DNA from: Notospermus geniculatus
Lineage: Eukaryota; Nemertea; Pilidiophora; Heteronemertea; Lineidae
Length of the DNA: 64,000 nucleotides
Reading direction: 5' to 3'
NCBI GenBank assembly: GCA_002633025.1
Contig: NMRB01000453.1
Coordinates: forward strand, 226,116 to 290,115
Below are positions 22,701 through 32,424 of the stretch, piece by piece (the first letter of the stretch is position 1; each line of letters starts with the position of its first letter). The translations under genes and the position numbers were made by a program. Below the pieces are notes generated by a model. The model was not told the DNA's origin. It was given only the letters and a program-made list of their open reading frames with translations, and did not search any database.

Positions 22701-24045
22701 CTTAGTTTTATTGCAAAAATATAGGGCCGTATTCAAAAAGGGTGATCATTGCGCGATTAAGGGTGTTTAGCCTAATCAGCGTACAAATACTGCATTGCAC
22801 AGGTTAAAGGCCTAGAAAACTATTGTCTGATATCTGTATGGTAATTCCCCGCAGGATAATCACACGCGTCTAACTATCCTGCGTCTAAGTCCAAGAGAAT
22901 AAAGGAAATGTACGATCAGGCAGGCTTGTCTAGAATTTGAACACCACTTTCTTTTGTCCTCCCACACTAAGACGCAGGAAAGATAGACGCGCGTGATCAT
23001 CGTGTGGGTAAATGCCAGAGATCAGAGAGGATACAGAAGGCAGAACAATAGTTTTCTAGGCCTTTAACCTGTGTAATGCAGAATTTGTACGCTGATCAGG
23101 CTAAACACCCTTTTTGAATACGGCCCATCGGTTTTTTGAATAACTGGACAATCGGCTTGCCATATGCGCTTCCAATATGGATCTGGTTACATAGGCAAGT
23201 GTTCCTTTTTCAGAATTGCCTGGTACTTTCAGTTTACATTCGGAATGTGCTCAGGTGCCTACTTGGCCATGATGTCATGCGACCGCCTTATAGCAGTGCG
23301 ATTTCCATTGGCATCACGCCGCCTATGCACTGTCAAGCGAACTAAACGAATCATAGTGATCAGTTTTGTGATCATAGCCTGTTTAAATTTAATGACCAGT
23401 TTCTTTGCTTTTCGACTCATTCGGGATTCCAAAACAGGTAAAGGATGTTCTTATTCATCGAGCCGCTTATCAAAAATTAGCACGATTTTTGGGCCTGTTT
23501 TATTTTTTAATGACAGATTTTTAAAAAAATATTTTGACCTTTCAGGTATTGAGACCCTGGTTTTATCCATTCCAAATGAAGCACTTGAAATCGCCACAAG
23601 TACGTTGAATATGATTTTTGGAACATTTCTACCGTTTTCAATCATTTCCGTTTGCAATGTGGTCATTGTCATCACGGTTAAGCAAGCAAATAAAAAACGG
23701 CTGACTATGGAAGGCCAAAAACAAAGTTCTGTCAGTCGTCAACAAAGTGAGGTACATCTCACCCGGATGTGCATTTTTATTTCTGTTGCATACGTGGTGA
23801 CGTCACTTCCGCTCCGTCTTCATAATCTAGTCCTTGAAAGCCCTGAGATCTCTCGGATTTATGACGACAATTCCAGCTATTGGACTCTCAGATACGTTGC
23901 GGAGAACACATCGGTATTTATCATCTGGGTCAGTAACTATTCAATAAATTTCTACCTATACGTTGTTGCTGGCGGACGTAAGTTTCGAAACGACACAAAA
24001 CATGTTATTAGCACTTTGATATGTTGTTATAGAAGGAAAATCTAA
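19488..24045 (+). CDS. Class A (rhodopsin-type) G-protein-coupled receptor, copy 1, three exons
   Basis: Exons 19488-19798, 23214-23437 and 23546-24045 join in phases 2 and 1 to give 344 residues. Visible landmarks: TM1 with G-N ('GIPGNVISG'), TM2 'LALAVCD', TM3 end 'SCDRLIAVRFPL' (D-R-L instead of DRY), TM5 'FGTFLPFSIISVCNVVIVIT', TM6 'FISVAYVVTSLPLR', and TM7 'NYSINFYLYVVAGGRKFR' (N-F-x-x-Y, then helix 8). The TM7 end resembles peptide receptors of the FMRFamide/GPR139-like kind (inference). It would sit in the plasma membrane and signal through G proteins; the ligand is unknown. Oddities: no cysteine at the usual TM3 start (Tyr there) and none in the second extracellular loop. ATG 19488 is chosen with AAAATGA context; upstream in-frame GTGs are not starts. 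Confidence 0.85.
19911..20192. mobile_element. Small MITE in intron 1 of receptor 1, GGGTCGGATCC termini, with gap
   Basis: The left GGGGTCGGATCCGGGGG and right CCCTGGATCCGACCCTGG mirror each other. The interior has a poly-C run with 14 N (19944-19957). The orthologous insertion is present in unit 2 at 25890-26143. Confidence 0.7.
21439..21795 (-). pseudogene. Transposase C-terminus-like relic in foldback left arm
   Basis: 118-codon frame containing 'PFAEGLRSFNDVFTACFAF', then a 'KVHLVIHHL' and 'FC' motif, then '...HWRITGNA'. The order matches a recurrent transposon protein end (F-x-x-V-x-x-A-C-F-G, T-x-K-V-H-x-x-x-H-x-x-x-F-C, then W). The second half is degraded. A mirror copy on the plus strand at ~21840-22060 preserves a different part. 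Confidence 0.5.
22724..23126. mobile_element. MITE nested in the foldback right arm
   Basis: Termini GGGCCGTATTCAAAAAGGGTG (first 20: GGGCCGTATTCAAAAAGGGT) and mirrored CCCTTTTTGAATACGGCCC. The inverted repeat continues through 'GTTAAAGGCCTAGAAAACTA'. It has no counterpart in the left arm, so it inserted after the foldback formed. Confidence 0.85.
23214..23437 (+). CDS. Receptor 1 exon 2 (TM3-TM4)
   Basis: Begins after GTTCCTTTTTCAG (acceptor) with one base completing a Lys codon, then 'IAWYFQFTFGMCSGAYLAM'. It ends at ACAG|GTAAAG in phase 1. The reading frame is also open upstream, but no acceptor of the right phase is present there. The foldback insertion ends only 50 bp upstream. Confidence 0.85.
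23546..24045 (+). CDS. Receptor 1 exon 3 (TM5-TM7 and tail)
   Basis: Begins after ATTTTGACCTTTCAG, phase 1, with GT completing a Gly codon. It encodes 165 residues to TAA, including TM5, a K/R/Q-rich third intracellular loop, TM6, TM7 and a short tail 'CCYRRKI' whose cysteines could be palmitoylated. Confidence 0.88.
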
Positions 24046-24094
24046 AGAATTTCAGATACATGTACAACAAATCTAATACATGTATAATACCCAT

Positions 24095-24180
24095 ATAACG
24101 CTAACCCTTACATAAACCTTTTCTTTTCTAGCCCTAACCCGAACCCTATCCCTAAACCGTACACCCACGACCCAATTATC
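24095..24180. repeat. CCCTAA-like degenerate tract
   Basis: Contains 'GCTAACCCTTACATAAACC' and 'CCCTAACCCGAACCCTATCC'. It follows the receptor 1 stop codon. Confidence 0.55.
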
Positions 24181-24997
24181 CCCCACGCGCGTTGAAAAAG
24201 TGTTTTACTCCAAAAGAAGTATAAATGAATACCAGTCACATAATAAGCATAATAAAGAACAGTATGTATTAGAGGGGATTAAAATAATTGAAGGGTAGAA
24301 AGATCAACTGTTGAAAACTTGCTTATTGAGAATTGCTTTGTTTTCTTGATGTGGAGTCCTTCTTTTATTAAGCAGCCAAAATCAGATCTAGCAGAGTCAA
24401 TGATGGAGAAGGTACCTGATGGAGGATGAGAATTACAAGTTGAGCACTGATCTAGATGCTGTCTTACAGCTGATTGGGACTGCGTGGTGGAAGTGCTGTA
24501 ATGTTCCTTCACCCTGGTAGCCAGATGTCTTGTCGTCTTACCTGTTGTTTACGCTGAAATCGTCAACTTTATCGATTAGATTCATGTTCCTGCGGGGATT
24601 TTTGCTCAAAAGCAATGAGATATATTTTAGCACTTCTGAACTTACTGATAGAAAAGTAAAATTAGAAATCGAGTGCAATGATTTAGTTATATTTGGCCGA
24701 GAAACAGGGTGTGCTATTCAGAATTAGCTGGAAAACAACGTTAGCCTCACTTTCAATGACGCACTTCTGACCTGGTTGATAGTCAGCGCTAGGTCGCGGA
24801 TTAGGTTTGCCGGTACCTCATTCGGTCGGAGCCACTCGAATATAACCCTACAGCTCTGTGCGGAAGAATCAACACTCAGTCGGTTCCTAAATATGGCTCG
24901 GACGTCGCGATAAATTACCTGGAACAAACACGAAAGCAGTGAAAGAGGTCTATTCCAAAGGAAGATCTTTATTGAAAATTACTTTTCAACGCGTGTA

Positions 24998-25434
24998 TAA
25001 AGCCAGGCGTACATCGCACGTGCGACTGGAAGCAACTGATCTGATCAGTTATGTACGCGCTGCGCGCACATCGCAGATTCAGCAACTCAGTAAAACTAGG
25101 AGGATCCAATCAGTCGTCATGTCCTGACCGCGTATACAACGCACTTGCGACCGCGGCAACTCGGGTAACATCCTGGCACTGATCAGTCGCAAGCCCGCGT
25201 ACACCGCAGCGACTGAACGAAACTGGGCACAACTAGTCGCTGAAGTTGAACATGTACAACTGGCGGCGACTGGCAAAACCTCAGTTCCAATCACTCGCAA
25301 GGGTGCGTACATCGACCGTTTCTAGCGACTGATCAGTCGCCTCCAGTTGCAGCTAAATGTTCGCAGTCGCCGGTAGCTCAGTGGCGACAAGTTGTCTCCA
25401 GTCGCAAGTGTGATGTAGGCCTACGCTAGGCTTT
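24998..25434. mobile_element. Unit 2 copy of the pre-ATG inverted-repeat element
   Basis: Same ends and position as 19024-19458, ending ~30 bp before the receptor 2 ATG. Confidence 0.8.
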
Positions 25435-25464
25435 AGATTCGTCGAGGTGGTGAAAACTGGAAAA

Positions 25465-25778
25465 ATGAATACGAACGCCGAAATTGAACAAGAATCTTCT
25501 GTATCGACGCCTGATGAAGACATTGCAACACTCAGAGCCGTCATTGAAATACTCAATAAGTATATCTGGATCTTTCCTGTTGCGCTGGGAATCCCTGGGA
25601 ACGTCATTTCCGGTTGTGTGGCTGCACAAGCAAAGAACCAAGAAGTGACCATGTGTGTTTACATGCTCGCGTTAGCTGTATGCGATACTTGTGTTCTACT
25701 TCAATTGTTATGGCAATGGCCTCTCACATACTATGACCATGGAATGGAATTCCTTATACCAAAGGAGTACGTTTATAA
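25465..25778 (+). CDS. Receptor 2 exon 1
   Basis: ATG in AAAATGA context, donor TTATAA|GTAAGT, phase 2. Encodes the N-terminus, TM1 and TM2. Confidence 0.87.
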
Positions 25779-28700
25779 GTAAGTATTAACAATTAAAAAA
25801 GGCGATGACGGTAATTTGGCGGTCAATCGCCCACTGAAAGCACCTGCAAGTGTGCAATTTGGCTCTTTGCAGCATTGCTACGAAGTCTCGGGGTCGGATC
25901 CGGGGGGCGTCCCCCCCCCCCATTTTTGGCAGAGCAATGATTTTTTTAGCAAGAAAACATGAATCACTATTAAAAAAATTCTTGAATTTTGCTCTCAGAT
26001 GCCAGGAAACTGCATCCAAAAGAACTTAAATTGTCAATGTTTTCTGCGGGAGGATCCCACACCCCCGTTAGTGCTTCGCGCTTTCAGTGCTCACCACCTC
26101 CGTCGAGCTACGCCCCCTTTCTGTCAACCCTCGGTCCGACCCTGGAAGATCACCAAGATTCTCTTTTACATGTTCGCTTCCAATATGGATCTGGTTACAT
26201 AGGCAAGTGTTCCTTTTTCAGAATTGCCTGGTACTTTCAGTTTACATTCGGAATGTGCTCAGGTGCCTACTTGGCCATGATGTCATGTGACCGCCTTATA
26301 GCAGTGCGATTTCCATTGGCATCACGCCGCCTATGCTCCGTCAAGCGGACAAAACGAATCATAGTGATCAGTTTTGTGATCATAGCCTGTTTAAATTTAA
26401 TGACCAGTTTCTTCGCTTTTGGATTTATTCGGGATTCCAAAACAGGTAAAGGATGTTCTTATTCATCGAGCCGCTTGTCAAAAATTAGCACGATTTTTGG
26501 GCCTGTTTGTCGAAGAGAAGTTCGGAGATTCAAGCGGGGAATCCAGGGGAATCCACTCTCGCGATTTCGTTGCGGTCTATACTTACTTTTTTGTGGGACC
26601 TATTTAATGGGAAATGAGAGGAAATAACAGAGGTGGTTCAATAATCTTTTCCATGGCTGTAGTTGACTGGCTATACTTGCACAACGAGTTCGCGACAAAG
26701 AGACACCTTGTCAACTCTTTTACGCCCGGTGCAACGTAAACGAGTGTACCCGTCATCGATCGTCCGCCGGACGCTCAGTAACAATTTGGTGGTGTAAACC
26801 ATTGTCCGGCGGACAGATAATTATAACCGCTTGCTGTAAATGGCTGTCCGGGGAGGACTGGGATTTATGCCTAGAGCTGTCACTGAATGTCCGAACTGCG
26901 TGTACCGTTCAGATTCATCCAAGTATGCAAAATCGAATTCCCACGGCTGAACTTTACCTTGTTATGGTTTCGGATTCTAGTATCGGAAACCATACTGTGT
27001 TGGTCATGGTGTCCGTCTGTGTATCTGTCCGTCTGTCTGTTCAGTCTGCCACAACTGTAACTTTGTCCCTGCAAGAGCTACAGACCTGGATGTGACCTAC
27101 CCCTAGGTAACATGACCTGAGCTACAAGATGGAATGAAAATTTCAGGTCTCCGATACCTGGTTCATGGTGAAATTGATATATCAAAAGTTGAAATTTTGT
27201 CTGTCACACTTTTGTTTCCTGAATAACTCGTCTCCGAGGCCAGGTAGAGCACTAGTAACAAGTTCCTTCCCTATGTTTTTGGCACTCGGCAAGATACTGG
27301 CATTTATTCTCCAGGGTGAGCATCATAATGATATTGATATATCAAATTTGATATTTTGACATATCGGGAGATCTACCACAGTATGCGACTTGAAACTGGT
27401 ATTAAAACATCATAGCTCATCCAAGGATGTTATTACAACTGAAATTTTCAGTTTGCACCTGCTCGGTCACATGATATTTGCTGACATAATGGCGAGATTT
27501 AATATTCAAATTTGATAACATGTGACAAATCAGATTCTGGTGATGGTAGAAGCCTAAAACCTTCACCTACACCTAGGTTATCAGGGATGAGCTTTCAGAT
27601 TACACAATGACCTTGAAGGTCAGGGGTCAAGATCAAGGGAGACAGTTCTAAAATGCAAATCTGCTCGGAATTTCAGGAGAAAACTAATTAGAAGCCTGAA
27701 TTAACCATCCCCTATAGGTTTAATCAAGGATCCTGTTCCAGTTGCGCAAGACTTCTCAAGGTCAAAGGTCAAGGTCACAGTCAACCGTCACAAATAACAT
27801 GAGGTAAGTCAGAACCCGGTGATGGTGGAAGCCGAAAACCTTCACCTACGCCAAGGTTATCGCGGATGAACTTTCAGATTACGCAATGACCTGGACAGTT
27901 GACCTTGACCTCTGACCGTCCAAGTCATTACGCAATGACCTGGACGGTCAGAGGTCAAGGTCAAGGTCAAACACTTCTAAAGTGCAAGTCTTCTCAGAAT
28001 TTCAGGAGAAAACTAATAAGAAGCTTGAACTACATCTCCACACGTTTTATTTGAATTATTTCAATTTATATAGGCTATTAGGCGTTAACACAGTACGTAT
28101 TGATTAAAATTAGAGGCATCCAGACCCCCCCCCCCCAACGAACGATGAATTCAGCAAAAATTTACATGATATNCATTCCTGAAGTTTGAATTGGTAATTA
28201 GGCTTATTTTTTTTAAAAAAATACTTCTCCGCATCGTCGTGAAGTTGAGAATTTTAAAAAAAAATATGTCTACAAAATTTGACCAACAGGAAGACGATCA
28301 CCATAACAGAGTGGTGCCTAAAGATTATGATATACCTGAAATGTCGGAGCAAATGATTTATTAACGAAGAAAGAGTAAAGGTTTGCTGTGGGATTCGAAC
28401 CTGCAACTGGTGAACCTGTGATCTGAAAGAAGAGAATGAGTGACTGTTAGTGAGCTAGGCTATTGGGGCGATCTGCTCGGACCACGATTTTATATGCCCC
28501 TTATTCCAAATCTATTGTTGACTTGGCTTCGCTGTGACTCACAATAGGCCAAAGGCCTTTCAGACCTGAACAATGGTCGGACGGTGATTTACGGGCGGAC
28601 AACCGTTGACACTACTGTTGTAACGTTACAGAGCGTCCGTATAATTCATAGTCCGGAGGACTGGGAATGACGGCCTTCGGCCGTCATTCCCAGTCCGCCG

Positions 28701-31700
28701 GACTCTGGCTAACAGGGTACATTCATTAACGTTACACCGGCCATTATTGGAAAAAGCTGTCTTTTTATGGGGTCCAACATGGGTCTTATTATTTTGGGTT
28801 TCTTCTTAACCATACATGACTTCGAAGCAATGTTTTAACCGTACATAGACAAGACCACACTCGTTACTTAGGTCCTCAATGAAGCCACTGTGACGTGGCG
28901 TTCACGCTCAGCCACGGTTTGAACAGGCGAGCACTGCCATTCTACAGGGCCAGTTTTAAGACACTGACGTACAACTAATTTCCTCAGATGTTTCTCGTTG
29001 GTGTGTATTTAATTCTCTTTGTATTTGCACGTAATTTCAGTCCAATCGGACCAATAATAACTGCGTTATGAGCAAACGAATGTGGTGGTGTCGGGCACCT
29101 AGCTGATACCGAGTTATCTCGGCCTTGGTCGTCAAGGAGTTACGAATATGCACACATCATAAGGGTGGCTTTCCGCGGCGGAAACGCTCGAAAGCATTGT
29201 TTGTTTCCGTGTCGTTGGTCACGGCGCGGAAAAAACATTGCTTCTTCGTCATCTCATTCTCCGTCACACAGCCACGGTCCCCATGCCCAAGGAGTCAATA
29301 TTCCCTTTATCTTTATCGGATTAACTGAAACATGTTTTCACCCCGTCAATCATGCCATTTTTTTTACTTTATTGTTATTTTATTTTTTTTTTAGCTCACC
29401 TGTGGTAAGCTCTTACGATGGTGCAGCGTCCGTCGTCCGTTGTCGTTACCGTCGTCGTCGTCCGTTAACAGGGCACGTTTTGTAACCACTGGGGCTATTG
29501 ATCTGAAACTTGGTACATATATCGGGTGGCCCAAAAAAAAACTGGAACACAACTTATCAGGCCATAACTTTTGCACTTTTTAATCAAATGTCATTATATT
29601 TCATATGTGATATGAGGCTGTTAATTGTGGCTTGTGATGACAATTTCAGGTAAATATCTCAAAGCATTACAAAAATACAGCAATTTTAAAATGAGGAGTC
29701 AAAATCTGCTGTGCCGGAATCATGCAATTATGCTGGTGCCAGACCTGAAAGTGATGGTGCCGCTATGTCCGACTGATACGACATGTGTGAGTCAATTCAT
29801 AATTCCTGCCGAAAAAGGTGGACAGTGAGACGTTATTGGATTCATTTCATTGCAAAATCAACTGCATGAGAAGAACAGTGTAGCATTTAGCGTGGCGATT
29901 AGTGATGATCGGGAAGTTATTTTAGGCTTTTCATTCGTCCACAACTGCCAGATCACTCTCACTAAATATCATGCTGAAAACACGATACACTGCCCTTCTC
30001 AGTGGTTGATTTTGTAATGAAATAAATGCAAAAGAGTCTCACTGTCCACCTGTTTGGCAGGAATTATGAATTGACTTGCGCATGTCGGACATAGCGGCAC
30101 CATCACTTTCAAGTCTGGAACCACGATAATCGCATGATTCCGGCACAGCAGATTTTGATTCCTCATTTTAAAATTGCAGTATTTTTGTAATACCTTGAGA
30201 TATTTACCTGAAATTTTCACTACAAGCCACAATTAACAGCCTCATATCACATATAAAATGCAATGACATTTGTTTAAAAAATGTAAAAGTTATGGCCTGA
30301 TATTGTGTGTTCCAGTTTTTTTTGGGCCACCCGATATACCCGTAGGTCATATGACCTATGACACCAAGTTTCGTTCCGATTCGATCGGATTCTTGGCTTG
30401 GCCACCAGGTGGCGGAAACCAAAAACACAAAAACTGCAATAACTCCTGAACTAATGAAAGGATCGCCTCCAAATTTTTATCACAGGTGTATCTATAATGA
30501 GGATACATAACATAACGGGTTTTTGATTTGACCTGTTTTTCAAGGTCGCTGAGGCCAGAGTTCAGAATTATGGCTTTTGGTGTCACATTTCGTAACCGCT
30601 GGGGCTATTGACGTGAAACTTGGTACATTTATACCCCTATGTCATATGAACTGATGAAAGGATCGTCTTCAATTTTTTATCATAGGTGTATCTAATGAGC
30701 ACAAAATTGACACACAAAATGATAATAAACAAGAAGTCAATCTCCAGAATTCACGAATTTTCGACCCCAACCGGGGTCTTTTTCAAGAAAAAGACCCCGG
30801 TTGGGGTCGAAAATTCGTGAATTCTGGAGATTGACTTCTTGTTTATTATGTATCTAATGAGGATACATAACATATGTAATGGGTTTGTGATTTGACCTAC
30901 TTCTCAAGGTTACATAGGTCAGAGTTCGAACTTTTGCCATTTCGTGGCACGTTTCGTAACTACTAGGGCTTTTGACCTGAAACTTGGTACGTAGACAGCA
31001 CTACTTCAGTTGACCTATACCAAGTTTTGGTCCGATTCGATTCTCTGCTTGGCCACCAGGTGGCAAAAACGAAAACTCAAATTCTAATAATTCCTCAACT
31101 CGTGTTTGGATCATCTCCAAATTTTCACCATCGGTAGATGACATGTAACGGGTTTTTGATTTGACCTACTTTTCAAGGCCACAGAGGTCAAAGTTTTGTC
31201 ATTTGTTGGCACGTTTCGTGGCTATTTGACCTAGTAGGTTTCTAACTTGGTGTGATCAGGTGTCTGGGTACCCTCTGTACTTGGAACATTCCCCATTTAT
31301 TCGTCTGATACATTCACACAGGTGAGCACATGGTCCATGGACCATTTCATTTAAGAAATATTTTGACCTTTCTTTCAGGTATTGAGACCCTGGTCTTATC
31401 CATTTCAAGTGAAGCAATTGAAATCGCCACAATTACGTTGAATATGATTTTTGGAACATTTCTACCCTTTTCAATAATTTCCGTTTGCAATGTGGTCATT
31501 CTCATCACAGTTAAGGAAGCAAATAAAAAACGGCTGACTATGGAAGGCCAAAAACAAAGTTCTGTCGGTCGTCAACAAAGTGAGGTACATCTCACCCGAA
31601 TGTGCATTTTTATTTCTGTTGCATACGTGGTGACGTCACTTCCGCTCCGTCTTCATTATCTAGTCCTTGAAATCCCTGAGGTCTTTCGGATTTATGAGGA

Positions 31701-31878
31701 AAATTCCAGCTATGGGTATCTTAGATACGTTGCGGAGAACGTATCGTTATTTATCCTCTGGGTCAGTAACTATTCAATAAATTTCTACCTATACATTGTT
31801 GCTGGCGGACGGAAGTTTCGAAATGACGCAAAACGGGTTGTTAGGTCTTTGTTATGTTGTTATAGAAGGAAAATCTAA
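25465..31878 (+). CDS. Class A G-protein-coupled receptor, copy 2, three exons
   Basis: Exons 25465-25778, 26222-26445 and 31379-31878 join in phases 2 and 1 to give 345 residues, close to copy 1. The protein has a five-residue insertion in the N-terminus (VSTPD region) and lacks the YDH repeat. All landmarks match: 'GIPGNVISG', 'SCDRLIAVRFPL', 'SLPLRL', 'NYSINFYLYIVAGGRKFR'. As in copy 1, the conserved extracellular disulfide cysteines are absent. Intron 1 is 443 nt. Intron 2 has grown to ~4.9 kb by insertion of repeats, which makes the gene look truncated although the splice sites are intact. Confidence 0.82.
25890..26143. mobile_element. Unit 2 copy of intron-1 MITE
   Basis: GGGTCGGATCCGGGG / GGTCCGACCCTGG termini, orthologous to 19911-20192. 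Confidence 0.7.
26222..26445 (+). CDS. Receptor 2 exon 2
   Basis: Acceptor GTTCCTTTTTCAG, donor ACAG|GTAAAG, 224 nt exactly as in copy 1. Encodes TM3-TM4. The frame stays open downstream into the intron to 26627 by chance. Confidence 0.85.
27590..27985. repeat. TGACCTTGA/TCAAGGTCA-rich repeat with inverted segments
   Basis: Contains many copies of TCAAGGTCA or its complement, two related sub-blocks ('CCTTCACCTACACCTAGGTTATC' type), and a palindrome around 27890-27970. A similar tract is at 42575-42750. Confidence 0.7.
28383..28470 (-). repeat. tRNA-like SINE head
   Basis: On the minus strand an A-box-like TAGCCTAGCTCACTAAC is followed ~55 bases later by a B-box GGTTCGAATCC. The acceptor arms do not pair well, so this is a tRNA-derived repeat rather than a tRNA gene. 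Confidence 0.5.
28650..28704. repeat. GC-rich hairpin
   Basis: AGTCCGGAGGACTGGGAATG...CATTCCCAGTCCGCCGGACT: ~26 bp arms with one mismatch and a 3-base loop. Confidence 0.9.
29522..30334. mobile_element. Mariner-like non-autonomous element, ~310 bp inverted termini
   Basis: TCGGGTGGCCCAAAAAAAAA and complement form the ends, with TA on both sides. The arms 29522-29830 and ~30030-30334 are inverted copies including small open frames. There is no transposase. Confidence 0.85.
30722..30849. repeat. Perfect 63-bp-arm palindrome
   Basis: Bases 30722-30784 are the exact reverse complement of 30787-30849, separated by AA. A single arm variant recurs at 42252-42320. Confidence 0.95.
31379..31878 (+). 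CDS. Receptor 2 exon 3
   Basis: Acceptor TTTGACCTTTCTTTCAG, 500 nt to TAA exactly as in copy 1. Encodes TM5-TM7 and tail. Confidence 0.87.
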
Positions 31879-32178
31879 AGAATTTCAGATAATAAAACAG
31901 GCTTTACGTGCCTCGTCTCGGTGAGTTACTATGAACAATTTGAAAAAGGCCCTTGAAAAGTTAGGCCTACGTACCCGATCCCGAGAATCTCAGGTCATTT
32001 ACGGTCGTAAACCTCCCTTAGTGCCCTGATGATATTCACCCCGTTAGCTTGTGGCCATGTGTCATGAACTGGTCCACTTTTGCGTTACATGGTCAAAATG
32101 ACCAATTTTGGAAATTTTCAATATGTTGAGCCAGGTAATAGCCTGCAAATATACCCGCAAACAGAACTTTGATATATT

Positions 32179-32424
32179 TTAGGAGATATTGGCATTTTTA
32201 TGATCGAGCTTTAATTGAAAATGCATTAGAACCAAAACACATTTTGTCCGTTTTCTCAAAATCGACTCCTTTTCATAAAATTGCTCTGAAATCGTGATAG
32301 TTTGTCCAAATTCAGCGATAGAGTACCTGATGTTTTCATCATCGCCGTCTAACTTAGCCCGAAATATTCCCGGGTTGCCTGAATACGTGACTATACACGA
32401 CATAAACGGGCTGTTAAAAAGCAA
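32179..32424 (-). CDS. Inverted copy of the leader-type exon (copy C)
   Basis: On the minus strand 'MSCIVTYSGNPGIFRAKLDG' (from ATG 32403) matches copy A at 8587-8714. The N-terminal leader codons are shortened by a small deletion, and the frame stays open past the donor-like site at 32327 to 32179. It may be a pseudo-exon. Confidence 0.25.
   Translation of the reverse strand: MLFNSPFMSCIVTYSGNPGIFRAKLDGDDENIRYSIAEFGQTITISEQFYEKESILRKRTKCVLVLMHFQLKLDHKNANIS

Larger units (their letters stand above)
20218..23163. mobile_element. Foldback transposon with 8-bp target duplication and transposase-end relics
   Basis: Ends ATGGCAAGCGGATTGTCCAG and complement are flanked by identical 8-bp ATGCGCTT (20210-20217 and 23164-23171). 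Copy 2 of the receptor lacks it. Each side begins with an array of short palindromes of the type AAAACTAAGTTTT, then a long inverted repeat (about 20997-21640 versus 21840-22490). Near the centre both arms keep a relic of the same coding end. On the minus strand of the left arm this is 'KVHLVIHHLASFC'; on the plus strand of the right arm it is 'YWKCHLVKDSKHPDYGQRL'. This resembles C-terminal ends of transposase-like proteins I recall from cnidarians and other invertebrates. An 8-bp duplication is typical of the hAT group. Confidence 0.85.
18401..24540 (+). repeat. Tandem duplication unit 1 carrying receptor gene 1
   Basis: Sequence from ~18401 (GTTGTTTACGCTGAAAT) matches sequence from ~24543 for the next ~1.8 kb. 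The match continues through the receptor exons. Differences come mostly from insertions: the 18664-18831 MITE and the 20218-23163 foldback in unit 1, and the intron-2 insert in unit 2. The unit length is ~6.1 kb. Confidence 0.85.
29395..31260. repeat. Degenerate ~360 bp tandem units
   Basis: The sequence 'GGGCTATTGATCTGAAACTTGG' or variants recurs at about 29490, 30600, 30963 and 31215, and 'CTTGGCCACCAGGTGGC' at about 30395 and 31040. The units are split by the elements at 29522-30334 and 30722-30849. Confidence 0.7.
26446..31378 (+). other. Intron 2 of receptor 2, filled with repeats
   Basis: The first ~65 nt and last ~50 nt resemble the 108-nt intron 2 of copy 1. Everything between (about 26510-31330) is inserted DNA: hairpins, TCAAGGTCA-rich repeats, a tRNA-like SINE head, ~360 bp tandem units and a mariner-like foldback. 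Confidence 0.8.

Noticed and set aside
23164-24045. Single continuous 293-codon receptor frame
   Set aside because: It begins in the transposon flank and reads through the 108-nt intron 2. Copy 2 shows that both boundaries are splice sites.
25989-26627. 212-codon frame taken as a truncated receptor
   Set aside because: Its ends are intron sequence. Exon 2 is 26222-26445 and the rest of the gene resumes at 31379.
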